64,000 nt of DNA, taken from positions 29,281,151 through 29,345,150 of the forward strand of contig NC_061862.1 of NCBI RefSeq assembly GCF_907164915.1. Reading direction: 5' to 3'. Under the pieces are notes generated by a model. It did not search any database. It had not been told where the DNA came from and saw only the letters and a list, made by a program, of their open reading frames with translations. Below, one piece after another: positions 13,190 to 23,599 of this stretch (positions are counted from its first letter, which is position 1; every line of letters starts with the position of its first letter). Source of the DNA: Impatiens glandulifera. Taxonomy: Eukaryota; Streptophyta; Magnoliopsida; Ericales; Balsaminaceae. A program made the position numbers and the translations under genes.

Positions 13190-14990
13190 GTGAAGCCCAG
13201 AGAAAAGAAAGAACAGAGTACAGATACATTTGCTTATGCTTTAGATGGAGAACTAACATATGCTTCTAATTGTCAAGAATCTTGTCTTAGCACATCTTCA
13301 AATGAAACAACATGGATTTTTGACACACATGTGCCTCATTCCATATTATTCCACACAAAGGTTACTTCCAGTCCTACAAAGCTGGTGATTATGGTGAGGT
13401 TCGCATGGGTAACAGTGGTGTGTCCAAGATAGTTGGTCTTGGTGATGTTAGAATCGAGACAAACATGGGTTGTTTCCTGACATTGAAAGATGTAAGACAT
13501 GTTACTAATTTGAGAATGAATTTGATTTCAGTAGGTAAGCTCGATGATGAAGGCTACCATAATGTTTTTAGTGGTGGAGCATGGAAGCTAAGCAAGGGTT
13601 CATTGGTTGTTGCACGAGGTAAGAAATGTTGTTCCTTATACAAGACAAATTTGAAAATTTTCTATGATGCCGCATATTCTGTTTTGATGGAGTCATCCTC
13701 TGAGTTATGGCACAAGAGACTTGGTCACATTAGTGAAAAGGGGCTGAATGTTTTGATCAAGAGGAATGAGTTGCTGAATCTCAAGGATGCTCATCTTGAA
13801 AATTGTGAGCATTGCTTGAAGGGTAAGCAGAACATAGTCTCCTTCAGTAAGTCGAAAGTGGAACTGAAAATGAATGTCCTTGAATTGGTCCATACAGATG
13901 TTTGTGGTCCTATGAAGATTAAATTCATAGGTGGTGCTTCATATTTTGTAACCTTCATAGATGATGCATCTAGGAAAGTTTGGGCCTATGCTATAAAGTC
14001 CAAGGATGAGGTTGCAGCAAAGTTTGAGGTCTTTCACAAGCTGATTGAAAGAGAGATAGGAAGAAAACTGATGAGGGTGCGGTCAGATAACGGGGGAGAG
14101 TACATAGACTCATTTGATTATTATTACAAAGAGCAGGGTATTCGACATGAACAGACTGTGCCCAAGACTCCACAACAAAATAGTGTGGCAGAGAGGATGA
14201 ACAGAATAATGTTGGAACGGATGAGGAGTATGCTCTCTCATGCCAAGTTGGTTAAGCATTTCTGGGCTGAAGTCATGAGCACTACAGTGTATGTGATCAA
14301 TCGTTCTCCCTCCAAGCCATTAAATAATAAGTGTGCAGAAAGCGTCTAGTCAGGTAAAGATGTTAATTATGACTATTTACGTGTTTTTAGTTGTAGAGCT
14401 TTTGTGCATGTTCCAAAAGATGAGAGGTCTAAATTAGATGAAAAAACCAGGCAATACATATTTTTGGGTTATGGTGATGAAAAGTGAGGATACGGGTGTT
14501 ATGACCCAGTTGACAAGAAGGTTTTGAGAAGCCGAGATGTGATATTTCTTAAAGATCATACTATTGAGAATTTTGAAGATGGTGAAAAACTTGATGCATA
14601 TATACGTGACCTTTTTGGTTTTGAGCTGTCTCATGATGTTGAGACAAGGCCACATATAATTTCAGACTCAAATAGTTATGATAATGTTCCTTAGGGTCAA
14701 GTTGTAGGTCATGGAAATGATACTAATACTGAAACTGATCTTGGTGATAAAGTTGAGGTTGATTTTGAAGTTCAACAAGAAGATGGAAATCAACAGAATC
14801 AATAAACAGAGGTACTTAAGAGACCTACTATGGAGAAAAGATCAAGTTCTAAGTACCCTGCTACAAAGTATGTCCTTCTAATTGATTGTGGGGAGCTTAT
14901 ATGCTATAAGAAGGATCTTGAGGATGCTCATAAGAAAGAATGGCTAGCTGCCATGGATGAAGAGATGAAGTCATTACTGAAAATGGCACA
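13190..14990 (+). pseudogene. Copia protease and integrase region
   Basis: The protease site appears as WIFDTHVPHS, where the usual D-S/T-G reads D-T-H, so the catalytic glycine is gone. A frame change follows. From 13405 to 14349 the GAG-pre-integrase motif (LWHKRLGH) and the integrase core are visible: HTDVCGP and RSDNGGEY give the two aspartates, and QQNSVAERMN gives the glutamate. A TAG at 14347-14349 ends the frame. The integrase tail continues to about 15000 with further stops. Confidence 0.9.
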
Positions 14991-15041
14991 TATGATCTAG
15001 TTGAAAGACCAAAGAACAGAAAAGTATTACAAAATAAATGG

Positions 15042-15680
15042 GTGTACAAGATCAAGCAAGAAGGTGATGATAGCAAGACAAGATACAAGGCTAGGTTGGT
15101 TGTCAAAGGTTTTGGCCAGAGGCATGGAATCGATTATGATGAGATTTTCTCACCGATAGTGAAGATGACTTTTATCCGGATAGTGTTAAGTCTAACTGCT
15201 TTTATGGATCTTGAGGTTGAACGATTTGATGTCAAGACTGCATTTCTCCATGGTGATTTGGATGAAGATGTTTATATGGAGAAACCTGAAAGTTATAATA
15301 AGAAAGGTGAGGAAAACAAGGTGTGCATACTTGTCAAAAGTTTGTACGGTTTGAAGCAAGCACCAAGGCAGTGGTATCTTAAGTTTGAGTCGTTCATGAC
15401 CATTCATGGGTACATGAAGACGTCTACAGATCACTATGTCTTTGTGCAAAAGTTTGATTCTAATGACTTTATTATACTTCTCCTATATGTTGATAACATG
15501 ATGATTGTTGGGAGAGACAAGCTCAAGATTGCCAAGTTAAAAAAGGATTTGGCTAAGTCTTTTGAGATGAAAGACTTGGGTCAAACAAGACAAATTCTTG
15601 AAATACAGGTCATTCGTGATTGGGTGAAGAAAAGGCTATGGTTGTCTCAAGAGAGATATATTGAGAAGATTTTAAATTGA
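15042..15680 (+). pseudogene. Copia reverse transcriptase
   Basis: Copia RT landmarks appear in order: ARLVVKGFGQRHGIDYDEIFSPI, DVKTAFLHGDLDEDVYM and SLYGLKQAPRQWYLKF. The active-site box reads LLYVDNMMIVG, with asparagine replacing the second catalytic aspartate of YVDD. A TGA closes the frame at 15678-15680. This enzyme would not be active. The likeness to Tnt1-94 polyproteins is strong. Confidence 0.93.
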
Positions 15681-15686
15681 TTTTGT

Positions 15687-16463
15687 ATGGACAAGGGAAA
15701 GCCAGTTGCTTGTCCATTGGCTACACACTTGAAAATAAACAAGACAATGTCTCCCAAGGATGAAGAGGAAAGTCAAGAAACGTGCAGTGTTCTATATGCT
15801 TCAGCAATAGGCAGTCTGATGTATGCAATGGTCTTTATAAGACCAGATATAGCTCATGTGGTTGGAGTACTTAGTCGTTTCCTTTCAAATCCCGGTAAGA
15901 CACATTGGGAAGTGGTTAAGTGGCAAATGAGATATCTTCGAGGGACCTCCAAATACGCTTTGTGTTATGGTACTGGAAAGCCACATGTTGAAGGGTTTTC
16001 TGATTCAGATATGAGTGGTGATATTGACACAATGAGATCAACTTTAGGGTATTTGTTTACTTTTGGAGGAGGAGCTGTATCATGGCAGTCTCATCTACAA
16101 AAATGTATTGTTTTTTCTACTACAGAAGTTGAATATATTGTCATTACTGAATGTTGTAAGGAAATGAGATGGATGAAAGAATTGTTGAAAGAAATAGACA
16201 TTACACAAGACGGGTTTGTGGTGTTTAGTGACTCACAAAGTGTTATACATGTGAGCAAGAATCCAAGTTTCCATTCACGTTCAAAACACATCCAAAGAAG
16301 GTACCATTGGATCCATGAAGTGCTCGAGAAGAAGGAGTTATACTTAGAGAAAGTGCATACAAATGAGAACGGGTCAGATATGATGACAAAGGGCTTACCA
16401 AGAGGCAAGCATGAGATATGTTGTGCCAAAGCCGGAATGGTTCTGGCAGGAGCGTCACGATGA
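15687..16463 (+). pseudogene. Copia RNase H
   Basis: This 258-residue open frame continues pol after the stop at 15678. It shows the Copia RNase H signature: IGSLMYAMVFIRPDIAHVVG, the DSDMSGD box, FSTTEVEYI, and DSQSVIHVSKNPSFHSRSKHI. It also holds the final part of the polyprotein. Read alone it is intact, but it lacks its own start context and depends on the broken upstream frame. Confidence 0.92.
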
Positions 16464-16486
16464 TGAATGTTTATAGCAACATTCTC

Positions 16487-16509
16487 CCATGGTTTAGAAG
16501 GGGGAGAAT
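16487..16509 (+). promoter_or_regulatory. Copia polypurine tract
   Basis: AGAAGGGGGAGAAT immediately precedes the TG of the 3' LTR, as expected for the plus-strand primer. Confidence 0.85.
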
Positions 16510-16998
16510 TGTTGAGGTGTTTCTTGCCATTACGGGCGGGTTTTAAATTCCGGGTAAACGGGTCAGGGTTTTCTGTTATGAAAATGGGTTAGAGTATAAA
16601 TACTTTTTTTTGGGTATTTTCTCATAACACAGTAAGGTTGAGAGAGAGTGAACAGATCTAGGGTTTTTTTTACTTCTTGTTCTTTGGCTGATCTAGAGTG
16701 AGAGGTTGGGGGAGCTTTTGATTGTGGAGGATTCCAATCATTCCTAGTGTAATCACTTCTTTCATTTGATAGCAGGGCATGTAAGTTTCTACTATTGACA
16801 TTTTTTTGATTTAGTAAAACTTATCCCTCCCGTGGACGTAGGTCGATTTTGACCGAACCACGTATATTGTGTTGTCGTTTATTTCTTGATATTTCAATTC
16901 TTGGTAAACTGTTTGTCGTCATAGACGATTTGGAAATTGATTTATTACAAGTTTGATTTCTAAGAAGATCCGTAGTTTTGCTGTTGCAAAACCCAACA
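16510..16998 (+). repeat. Copia 3' LTR
   Basis: Begins TGTTGAGGTGTTTC, ends CAAAACCCAACA, and is collinear with the 5' LTR. It is followed by CTTAG, the repeat of the sequence at 11796-11800. Confidence 0.95.
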
Positions 16999-17002
16999 CT
17001 TA

Positions 17003-17300
17003 GAGCGTAGTCTCTCAGCCTCATAGAATTGTCTCACATCCTCAAAGCGTTATCTTTCAGCCTCACAACACTGTCTCTTAGCCTCAATCTCTTCACGTGA
17101 CAGTCATCTCTAAGCCTCATACTCCTCTCGCGTCTGTATCATCTCTGCTTCACACTCCTCTCGGAGCTTCTACGTCTCCAATTCACTGTCCTCTCACATT
17201 TTGTGCATTTCTTTCAGTAGAGCATGGTTGTCATCACGTAATTGTTGAGTGTATGTACGATGACTACTTGAAGAACCTCGATCATCTATTCTAAACTATG
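17003..17300 (-). pseudogene. CACTA second ORF, coiled-coil part
   Basis: Read on the minus strand this gives a glutamate/arginine-rich heptad-like sequence (EQLRDDNHALLKEMHKM, then KLREECEAEMIQTREEYEA, then SREEIEAKRQ and EAERLRSK) interrupted by several stops. It joins, across the Copia insertion, to the tail at 11690-11804. This is the usual layout of the accessory plant transposase ORF that follows TNP2 in CACTA elements. Confidence 0.6.
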
Positions 17301-17689
17301 TAGGTCGTACGTCTTCCCCATACCTACGACTCTACCATGTCCTTGAGACCTGAAGACGTACTCCGTCAACTATAGTTCATTCCTACTCGGGTCTTCTTCT
17401 ATAGCAGTGCGCAACGCAGACTACAAACACAATTAATTATGGATTAGTGAAAACACATATATAAACAAACACAAATTAAACATATAAACAAGACTTACCA
17501 CTTTCTCAACAACAATAGGGGGACCTCCAGATTTGGATCCTGTAGAATTAGTTTCTTAGTATGCGTGTGGAGAAATAGTTCAGCGAAATTAGGCGAGTGT
17601 CCAGTAGTCCTCTCTTGTACAAATTCAATAATACACATTATAATAAAAACGAAAAAACATTAGAAGCTTTATATGAAATTGTTGCACTT

Positions 17690-18600
17690 ACTTATAATAT
17701 TCTTCAGCTTCGCAACAATTTTTAAGATGTAGAATGAGTACGTTGACGATCCCCTGGTTGGTATGTGTAGATCGTGCCATTAGATAGTTCTTCCATGACA
17801 AAGAATATGGATAATGTTGTACTAGTTTGTATCGAGGCATCTCGTGACTCTTGATCCTCCAAATATCGGGCACACATGCTTATACTCTCATTCACAAGGT
17901 AACTCTCGCTAATTGAACCATTTGGAAAGTTCTTGTTCCTAAATTATTTCTTTAGTGTGCTCATATATTGTTCAACTAGATACATCCATCAATACTGGAC
18001 AGGCCCTCCAAGGCAAGCTTCAAAATCTAAATGAACTAGAAAGTGCACCATTATATCAAAAAAAGAAGGTAGAAAGATCTTCTCTAGTATACAAAATGTC
18101 AAGACAATGTCGTCCTATAGATTTTCCAATAGCTTGCATTGTAAAAATATTTGGTAAAGCAACTGAAAGAACTTTGACAAATTCAATACAACGTCGTAGA
18201 CATCATTGGGAAGTAGGCCACGTGTAGCTAGTGAAGTGAAATACTGTAATATAATGTGACAATCGTGACTCTTCAATCATTGTATTTTTTTATCCTCTAT
18301 GTTCACACACACGTCAATATTTGAACAAAAACCATCCGACATTTTAACATCTTTCAAAAACTAGCATAATCATTTCTTGTGTTTTGATGATAGTGCATAG
18401 GGAGTTGCTGGACACCGAAGAACACCATCAACCTCAACGGGATGTAATGAATGCTTTATATTCAATATGACCAAATATTTCCTTGCTTTAATCCCATCAT
18501 TGGTCTTTTCTTTGAAATTCATTAAAGTTCCCAACAAACTATCACATATATTCTTCTCAATATGAATGACATCCAAGTTATATCTCCACATCAACGATTT
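17690..18600 (-). pseudogene. CACTA TNP2-type transposase fragment with DUF4218 region
   Basis: The amino-terminal part at 18370-18594 carries LDVIHIEKNICDSLLGTLMN followed by a KARKYL box, the hallmark of the TNP2 transposase end. Further along the minus strand, at about 17690-18230, come FFDIMVHFLVHL, then GPVQYWWMY, then GSISESYLVNES and CARYL, which match the DUF4218 domain of plant TNP2 proteins. Stops and frame shifts break it, and the upstream catalytic domain is absent, replaced by AT-rich repeats at 18655-18900. The element cannot encode a working transposase. Confidence 0.85.
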
Positions 18601-18654
18601 CCAGTAAGACAGTTGAAAAATATACTAAATTTGTTTCAGTTATCACCCCGGAAT

Positions 18655-18900
18655 TCATGAATAATTTAACATATCTAACATACAAATAATCTAACATATC
18701 TAACATACAATCTAATAATCTATCATAATCTAATTAACATATAATCCAATAATCTAACATATCTAACATACAATCCAATAATCTAACATATCTAATTACA
18801 ATCTATCATAATATAATTAACACACAATCCAATAATCTAACATAATCTAACATGTCTAACCTAATCTAACCTATAATCAATAGTTTAACTTAATCTCCAG
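18655..18900. repeat. Degenerate ATCTAACATA tandem repeats
   Basis: Units of about 10-22 bases around ATCTAACATA and ATAATCTA recur more than a dozen times. They occupy the place where the front of the CACTA transposase gene should be, so they probably expanded after that part was lost. Confidence 0.8.
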
Positions 18901-19399
18901 CATACAAAATCATATAGATAATCCAATAATCTCTGTTAAAATTCAGATAATTAAATATTACAAGGTAAACTAACCTAATAATATAAAGTTTGATCGAAGA
19001 ATAGAAATTGGAACACTAATCTGCCAAATTCAATTGAAGAACGAAATCAGATTGATTATAAATATATAATATATATATATAAATCTATTTTTTAGATTAT
19101 ATAATCTAACATATAATCGAAGAAATGACCGGATGAATGGTGGCATCGAATGGGAATGGAGCGCATGAAAGGGGCAGATCGAATAACCCTAAATCCTACA
19201 AAGAAGAACTAATTAATCAAAGAACTAACTTAAGATAGGGTAGGGCAGCGACAAGCGAAAGAAAGAATGAAAGAAAGAACAAACTAACTAACCTGATAAA
19301 CGGCAGGACGACGGCAAGGCGAGCGAAATAGGAACGACAACAGAGGGAGAAGAAGAAAGAAAGAAGAAAGGAAAAAGAAGGCTCTTGGGTTATTTTACA

Positions 19400-20150
19400 G
19401 AGTATCAGCAACGACTCTATCGTGAGCCGTTACAGATTCTCATTAAATAAATATTTGTAACGGGTTTTTAAAGAACCGTTCTGTTACTGATAGTCTTTAA
19501 GTATTTATAACGACATTCACATAGAACCGTTACAGATACCTCTTTCCAGAAAACGAATCGACAGCTTATCTGTAATGGTTCTATGAGGATATCGTTACAG
19601 AGTTTTAAGTATTTGTAACGGCATCCTCATAGAACCGTTATAGATACCTCTTTTCAGAAAAAGAATCGACAAACGTGGTATTTGTAACAGTTCTATGAGG
19701 ATGTCGTTATAGATACTTAAGACTATCTATAACGGCATCTTCATAGAACCGTTACAAATAACAAATTTGGAAAAAGAAATAGAAGACGTGGTATTTATAA
19801 CGGTTCTATGAGGATGTTTTTACATATACTTAAGAGTATTTGTAACGGAATCCTCATAGAACCGTTACAGATACTAATTTTTTTAAAAAGAAACGGAAGA
19901 CGTAGTATCTGTAACGGTTATACAAATAACCGTTATTGATACCTTCATGTATCAATAACGGTTCTTTGTATAACCTTTACAGATACATTTATTTCAAAAA
20001 AATGGAAAGAAAAGCATAATATCTGTAACGGCTCTTTTCAAATAGCTGTTACCAATCATATTTATCAGTAATAGTGCTATAGCGTCGTTACAGATATATT
20101 AATATTTGTAATGGTTGTATGCAGTCGTTATTGACTTTCGTTACAGAAAG
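19400..20150. repeat. CACTA right subterminal repeats
   Basis: Many copies of units such as TAACGGTTCTATGAGGATG and its reverse complement, about 70-90 bases apart, run up to the right terminus. They share the TAACGG/CCGTTA core with the left subterminal repeats. Confidence 0.88.
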
Positions 20151-20421
20151 CCTTTTCTATTAGTGATATTTGGGTTACCATCCCAATTTTCTTTTGTAGT
20201 ATCTAGTTGGAGAGAAATCGTTGAATTTTCAATGAACATAATCGTTCGATGCGTATCATTCATAATTCTATTATTATAATGCTTTCTAGGATTTGTTCTG
20301 GAAAACTAATAGAGTCCATCAAGGAGTTAATTGTTATTCTTAAGAACTTACGAGCTCGATAACCTATTGAGTAACATTTTTTTATTAATGTTTTGTCGTT
20401 GTGCTTAAACGCGTGTTGAGT

Positions 20422-20901
20422 TGTCTTGGATTGGTAGTGCAAGGAAAAAAATATTGAACAAAAGGAAACTATATCTTTTTTGTGTATAGTCTTGATTTAA
20501 GGAAATAAGATTAACACAAAAGAAAATTTAATTTTTTGTTATAATAATATAACTAGGAAAATATTGTGACAATATTTTGAATAATTTTTACCAAGATATT
20601 TGTATTATCAAGTAGAAGTTTATTTAAAGGTGTACTCAGGCACTTTAAAAAATTGAAGTCTTTGTCTTGAGAGAATCATTTTCAGTCTCAATTCTATAGC
20701 TTTTACGGTTTAGGGGGGAGATCGAGTGTTGTATAAACTCGTTTTATAACCCTAGTCTCTATCATTATGTAATATATGTTATGATCTCCACAATAATACT
20801 TTCTTCTCTAATGGACATAGTCAAGTTTAATCTTGGTGAACCATGTTAAAATATGGGTCATTCTTTATTACTTATGTCGGCTCTCGCATTCTATTATAAC
20901 A
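20422..20901 (+). repeat. 5' LTR of the minisatellite element
   Basis: Starts TGTCTTGGATTGG and ends CTATTATAACA. It is collinear with 23004-23419 with many substitutions and small indels. Confidence 0.75.
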
Positions 20902-20904
20902 AAT

Positions 20905-20920
20905 TGGCATCAGAGCAAGG
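20905..20920 (+). promoter_or_regulatory. Primer-binding site
   Basis: TGGCATCAGAGCAAGG differs by one base from the TGGTATCAGAGC initiator-Met tRNA complement and lies directly after the 5' LTR. Confidence 0.7.
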
Positions 20921-20974
20921 TTAATTTGATTGTTTATTCTTTCAATTAAGATATAAAAAATAAGCATTAAGATC

Positions 20975-21765
20975 GACAAGTTTAGAGGAGAAAGCAATGT
21001 GGCAGATCAAAATGTGGGCTCTACTGAAACAACAGGGACCCCATAAGCCGCTGAAGTTGTCAACAAGAGTATAAATAATTACTGAGATGGTCATTCTAGA
21101 AGAGAGGATGACGTGGAAGATCAAGATACGTACTCTACTAAAATAACAAAGCATATGGGGGTAGTTAAAGTTGTCAGCAAAGTAGAAAATCGTTGAAATG
21201 GTTACTCTAGAGGAACATGATAGTAGATCGAGATGCGGGCTCTGTTAAAATAACAGCGCTTATGGGGTCGCTGAAGTTCTCGGTGGTAGTAGAACTAACT
21301 ATTGAGATGGTCATTTTGGAGGAACAAAATGACCAATCAAGATACGGACTCTATTGAAACAACAAAGATTATGGGGTTGTTAAAGTTATCATCGGAGTAT
21401 AAAACTATTGATATGGTCATTCTAGAGGAACATAATGGAAGATTGAAATGCGGGCTTTGGTGAAATAACATATCTTATGAAGTCGATGAAGTTGTTAGTA
21501 GGAGTATAAATAACTGTTGAGATGGTCATTCTCAAGGAGCAGTATGACCTATCAAGATGTGGGATTTTTTGAAATAATAGGGCTTATGGGATCACTGAAG
21601 TTGTCGATAGGAAAAGAACTAATCGTTGTGAATGTCATTCTGGAGGAATAGAATGACAAATCAAAATATAGGCTCTACTAAAATAACAAGGCTTATGAGG
21701 GTTGTTGATATTTCCGGTAGAAGTAAGAACAACTGCTGAAATGGTCATTCTAGAGGAGAAGGCAC
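20975..21765 (+). repeat. 110-base minisatellite, about 7 copies
   Basis: The landmark GAGATGGTCATTCTAGAGGA recurs at about 21084, 21195, 21304, 21410, 21519, 21629 and 21739, a spacing of 106-111. Each unit also contains a GGGCTCTACTGAAATAACA part and a TATGGGGTCGCTGAAGTTGTC part. The period is not a multiple of three and stops occur in every unit. Confidence 0.88.
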
Positions 21766-21964
21766 TTTCAAAAGTCATGTTGTGTCTTGCAGATAATGTC
21801 ATCATTGGGTCTTAAAAAAGAAGACTAATACATATGGGACATCTTAGAGTATTCAAGTTAAGGTGGAGGTTTTTAATAGACTTGAATATTTGAGTTAACA
21901 AAGAACATATTAAGTTGTCCTAGAGACAACTCAAGATCTAGAAGAGAGAGACGATAGATCATCT

Positions 21965-22920
21965 AAGTCAGTTGGCATTGACTAATGTGTGTGGGCCATC
22001 TCTAGCATTGACTAATTAATATGGGCCACATCGTGCATTGATTAATGTATCTGGGTCACCTCTAGTATTGACCAATTAATGCATCTAGACCACTTTTGAC
22101 ATTGACTAATGCATCTAGGTCATTTCTAGCATTAAGTAATATACCTCTAGGTTATATTTGATATTGAGTAATGTATATGGGCATTGACTAATACATCTAG
22201 GCTATTTTGCATTAACAAATTCAACTAGGCCATATTTTGATAATTAGTAATGCATTTAGGTTATTTGGCATTGACTAATGAATCTAGGTCACATCTGGAA
22301 TTGACTAATGTATCTGGCCAACTCTGACATTGACGAATGAATCTAGATCATCCGAAATTAACTAATACATCTAGATCATCCGGTATCGATGAGTGCGTCT
22401 GGGCTATTCGACATCGATAAGTGCATTTGGGTCATCCGACATTCACGAGTGTGTTTGGTCCATCCGACATCGACAAGTGCATATGGGTCATCCGACATTA
22501 AAAATGCATATGGGACATTTGGCATCGATGGGTACATATGGTCCATTCGGCATCTACGAGTGCATGTCATCCGACATCGACGAGTGTATTTATATCATCT
22601 AACATCAATGAGTGCATCTGGGCCATCCGACATCGATGAGTGCATTTAGGTCATCTGACATTGATAAATGTATCTGGGCCATCTAGACGGATGAATATGG
22701 TGATTTGGCATTGAAAAATGCATATGGACCATATGGCATCGACTAGTGCATCTAGGCCATCCGGTATCGACAGGTGCATCTTGGCCATCTGACATCGACA
22801 AGTGCATATAGTTTATCTAGCATCGGTGAGTGCATTTGGATCATCTGATATCGACGAATGCATTTGGGTCATCCGACATCGACGAATACATCTACGCCAT
22901 CCAACATTGACGAATTAGAG
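21965..22920 (+). repeat. 28-base minisatellite, about 30 copies
   Basis: The consensus is CATCCGACATCGACGAGTGC followed by ATCTGGGC. Early copies (21965-22330) are more diverged and slightly longer; later ones are regular. The period of 28 shifts the frame at every unit, so the open frames seen in it are a by-product. Confidence 0.9.
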
Positions 22921-23003
22921 AGAGATGATATAAAATATTTGGGCATTGATTAATGCATCTAGAGAAATTGGGAGAATTCAAGTCAATGTGGAGATTTTTG
23001 AAT

Positions 23004-23419
23004 TGTCTTGAATTGGTGGTGGAAAGAAAGAAAATATTGAACAAAATGAAACTATATATTTTTTGTGTATAATCTTGATTTAAAGAAATAAGATTAAAAC
23101 AAAAAAAAATGATCTTTTATTATGGTAATATAACTAGGAAAATATTGTAACAATATTTTGAAGATTTTTTACCAAGATATTTGTAATATCTAGTTGAAGC
23201 TTATTTAAAAGTGTAGTTGGACACTTGAGAAAGCTGAAATTTTTGCCTTGAGAACATTTTTACAGTCTCAGTTCTGTATCTATTATGGTTTATGGGGACA
23301 TCAAATATTATATAAACTCGTGTCATAATCTTAGTCTGTCATATTCTCTTCTCTGGTTGACATAACTATGTTTAATCTTGGTGAACCACGTTATACGGCG
23401 TTTGAATTCCGTTATAACA
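23004..23419 (+). repeat. 3' LTR of the minisatellite element
   Basis: Starts TGTCTTGAATTGG and ends CCGTTATAACA. It is preceded by the purine-rich GTCAATGTGGAGATTTTTGA. Confidence 0.75.
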
Positions 23420-23599
23420 ACAATTTTTATCATTGTAATATACATGAATCTTTTTCAAAAAAAAAAATCTTATCACACATTAACTTATTTTTAAAACAAA
23501 TAAGTTGAACATTCCATATATTAATTCATTTCGATATCTATATTAGTCATTTGAGGATCTCTTTTATTCATTTTAATTGTTATATAGTAATTTAATAAA

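Larger units (their letters stand above)
11805..16998 (+). mobile_element. Ty1/Copia LTR retrotransposon (Tork/Tnt1-like), decayed
   Basis: This is a full-length 5.2-kb element with two LTRs of 490 and 489 bp, a primer-binding site, gag, protease, integrase, RT and RNase H in Copia order, and a purine tract before the 3' LTR. CTTAG occurs at 11796-11800 and 16999-17003 and looks like the 5-bp target duplication; four bases (AAAT) separate it from the TG of the 5' LTR. In-frame stops and frame breaks are present in every ORF, and the RT active site is altered. The LTRs differ by scattered substitutions (a few percent by eye), so the insertion is old but not ancient. It lies inside the CACTA element and is therefore younger. 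Confidence 0.95.
11099..20165 (-). mobile_element. CACTA (En/Spm-type) DNA transposon, interrupted
   Basis: The left end starts CACTAGTAGAAAAGG and the right end, read on the minus strand, starts CACTAATAGAAAAGG, giving terminal inverted repeats with one mismatch in 15. Both ends are flanked by ATA (11096-11098 and 20166-20168), the 3-bp target duplication expected of CACTA elements. Both flanks inside the ends are packed with short subterminal repeats. Remains of the TNP2 transposase and of a second coiled-coil ORF are on the minus strand. A Copia element (11805-16998) sits inside, so the CACTA unit itself is only about 3.9 kb. The main TNP2 catalytic region is missing and stops are frequent, so it is not autonomous. 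Confidence 0.93.
20422..23419 (+). mobile_element. Non-autonomous LTR element filled with minisatellites
   Basis: Two similar sequences at 20422-20901 and 23004-23419 frame a 2.1-kb interior. A TGGCATCAGAGCAAGG primer-binding site follows the left one, and a GTGGAGATTTTT-type purine tract precedes the right one. No gag or pol motif is present in any frame. The interior is made of two arrays: about seven units of 110 bases and then about thirty units of 28-31 bases. An extra GTGGAGGTTTTTAATAGACTTGAAT stretch near 21860 resembles the purine tract plus LTR start, hinting at internal rearrangement. No matching target duplication was found. Mobility would need proteins from another element. Confidence 0.8.

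Noticed and set aside
22376..22649. Open frames with repeated DID/HPTS motifs, possible repeat protein
   Set aside because: They come from a 28-base minisatellite whose period shifts frame at each unit; several frames are open equally.
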